DNA of 64,000 nucleotides from Rutidosis leptorrhynchoides (Eukaryota > Streptophyta > Magnoliopsida > Asterales > Asteraceae), in the NCBI RefSeq assembly GCF_046630445.1, contig NC_092333.1, positions 185,344,001 through 185,408,000 on the forward strand. Reading direction: 5' to 3'. A model generated the notes under the pieces. The model did not search any database. It was not told where the DNA came from and was given only the letters and a program-made list of their open reading frames with translations. Shown here one piece after another: positions 62,550 through 64,000 of this stretch. How positions within the stretch are numbered: the first letter of the stretch is position 1; each line of letters begins with the position of its first letter. A program made the translations under genes and the position numbers.

Positions 62550-64000
62550 TGATAATGCTAAAAACGAACATATATTTCATAGCATTATTCCTCAAGAAAG
62601 ACAAGCTTTTAGTTACAATTGTTCTATTTACAAGTGATATTCGTTTAAATAATAAAAGGTGAAGACAAAAGACAGATTCGACGAATTGAAGACGCAAACG
62701 ACCAAAAAGCTCAAAAGTACAAAAGACAATCAAAGAGGTTCCAATTATTGATAAGAAACGTCTCGAAATTACAAGAGTACAAGATTCAAAACGCAAAGTA
62801 CAAGATATTAAATTGTACGCAAGGACGTTCGAAAATCCGGAACCGGGACTAGAGTCAACTCTCAACGCTCGACGCAACGGACTAAAAATTACAAGTCAAC
62901 TATGCACATAAATATAATATAATATTTAAATAATTCTTATAATTATTTATATATTATAATAAATAATAAAAACCGTCGGCAAGAAAGACTCCAAAGGGAC
63001 TGAGCTGTAATTTCATTCTCCGCGACTCGCGGAGTTTGAAGAGTATTTCACCGCGAGTCGCGGAGCCCCAAAAGTCGAATTTTCCTATAAAAGCAACCGA
63101 ATTCTGATCGCAAATCATCATCTTTTTTTTCCTCATTCATACGATATATTTATATTTATAATTTATATTTTAATTTTAATTTTAATTATAATTCTAATAA
63201 TAAGGGTATGTTAGCGAATGTTGTAAGGGTGTAAGTCGAAATTCTGTCCGTGTAACGCTACGCTATTTTTAATCATTGTAAGTTATGTTCAACCTTTTTA
63301 CATTAATGTCTCGTAGCTAAGTTATTATTATGCTTATTTAAAACGAAGTAATCATGATGTTGGGCTAATTACTAAAATTGGGTAATTGGGCTTTGTACCA
63401 TAATTGGGGTTTGGACAAAAGAACGACACTTGTGGAAATCAGACTATGGGCTAATTAATGGGCTTTATATTTGTTTAACTAAATGATAGTTTGTTAATGT
63501 TAATATAAAGATTTACAATTGGGCGTCCCTATAAATTACCATATACACTCAATTGGACACGATGGGCGGGGTATTTATATGTACGAATAATCGTTCATTT
63601 AACCGGACACGGGAATGGATTAATAGCCACTAGAATAATTAAAACAGGGGTGAAATTATGTACAAGGACACTTGGTATAATTGATAATAAAATATTAAAA
63701 CCTTGGGTTACACTCAGTCGACATCCTGATGTAATTATTAAACAAAGTATTAAAATCTTGTTACAGTTTAAGTCCCCAATTAGTTGGAATATTTAACTTC
63801 GGGTATAAGGATAATTTGACGAGGACACTCGCATTTTATATTTATGACTGATGGACTGTTATGGACAAAAACCAGACGGACATATTAAATAATCCAGGAC
63901 AAAGGACAATTAACCCATGGGCATAAAACAAAAATCAACACGTCAAACATCATGATTACGGAAGTTTAAATAAGCATAATTCTTTTATTTCATATTTAAT
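62550..64000 (+). repeat. E4 3' LTR (first 1451 bp; continues beyond window)
   Basis: Matches 47533-48983 with six differences, all transitions. About 540 bp should remain outside the window. Confidence 0.97.

Larger units (their letters stand above)
47533..64000 (+). mobile_element. E4: young Athila-type Ty3/gypsy element with accessory and env-like ORFs (3' end outside)
   Basis: 5' LTR 47533-49523 and 3' LTR from 62550 share at least 1451 bp with six differences (about 0.4%). The primer site is tRNA-Asp type, the reverse transcriptase has FMDDFSVFG, the integrase lacks a chromodomain, and an ATHILA-like ORF follows pol: together these place it in the Athila lineage. GTATT (47528-47532) is the presumed left target duplication in E6. 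Layout: LTR, 1.5-kb leader, gag-pro-pol, accessory ORF, non-coding spacer, spliced env-like ORF, 2-kb 3' region, LTR. It is the youngest insertion in the stack. Confidence 0.94.

Overview
This is nuclear DNA of a plant, almost certainly a eudicot. The evidence is the plant-type intron-containing storage-protein gene, the AT-rich non-coding sequence, and abundant plant LTR retrotransposons (Athila-type and chromovirus-type Ty3/gypsy) and Mutator-like DNA. The retroelement style suggests Asteraceae to me, but that is an impression and not shown here. Only the first ~5.3 kb is host-gene space; nearly all the rest is one nested stack of transposable elements.

Left end (1-5.3 kb): the last 30 codons of translation elongation factor 1-alpha (+), tail to tail with a complete five-exon vicilin-like (double cupin) seed globulin gene (-, 1808-5247). 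Its second intron carries a 477-bp non-autonomous hAT transposon with a perfect 8-bp target duplication (TSD). The upstream side has RY, E-box and ACGT elements typical of seed promoters.

5.5-64 kb, nested elements. A Mutator-like (MULE) transposase pseudogene (starts 5977) is split by two LTR retrotransposons. E1 (7672-39481, -, TSD CTTTC) has two more elements in its left LTR: E2 (8319-21345, -, TSD TAGGT) and E3 (22185-30014, +, a chromovirus with a decayed gag-pol and a truncated left LTR). The MULE reading frame resumes at 39487 and is cut again at 39700 by E5 (+), which is cut at 44202 by E6 (+), which is cut at 47533 by E4 (+), a very young Athila-type element. The window ends inside the 3' LTR of E4.

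E1, E2 and E6 share LTR termini. E1 and E2 are long-LTR (about 3.8-4.2 kb) elements with tRNA-Met type primer sites and no pol; they encode only a short acidic/coiled-coil gag-like protein, and E5 has an analogous one. E2 also carries, on the opposite strand and behind its own TATA box, a 57-codon ORF with two predicted membrane spans. E4 carries gag-pro-pol with one internal stop, an intact 138-codon accessory ORF with a basic region and zinc-finger-like cysteines that resembles the nucleic-acid-binding proteins of some plant RNA viruses, and a spliced ATHILA/env-like ORF with two breaks.

The best candidates for new biology are the E4 accessory ORF, the paired covarying GC-rich hairpins repeated through E4, the E2 antisense membrane mini-gene, and tRNA-like modules embedded in the LTRs of E2 and E6. 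No rRNA, functional tRNA, CRISPR or prokaryotic features are present.
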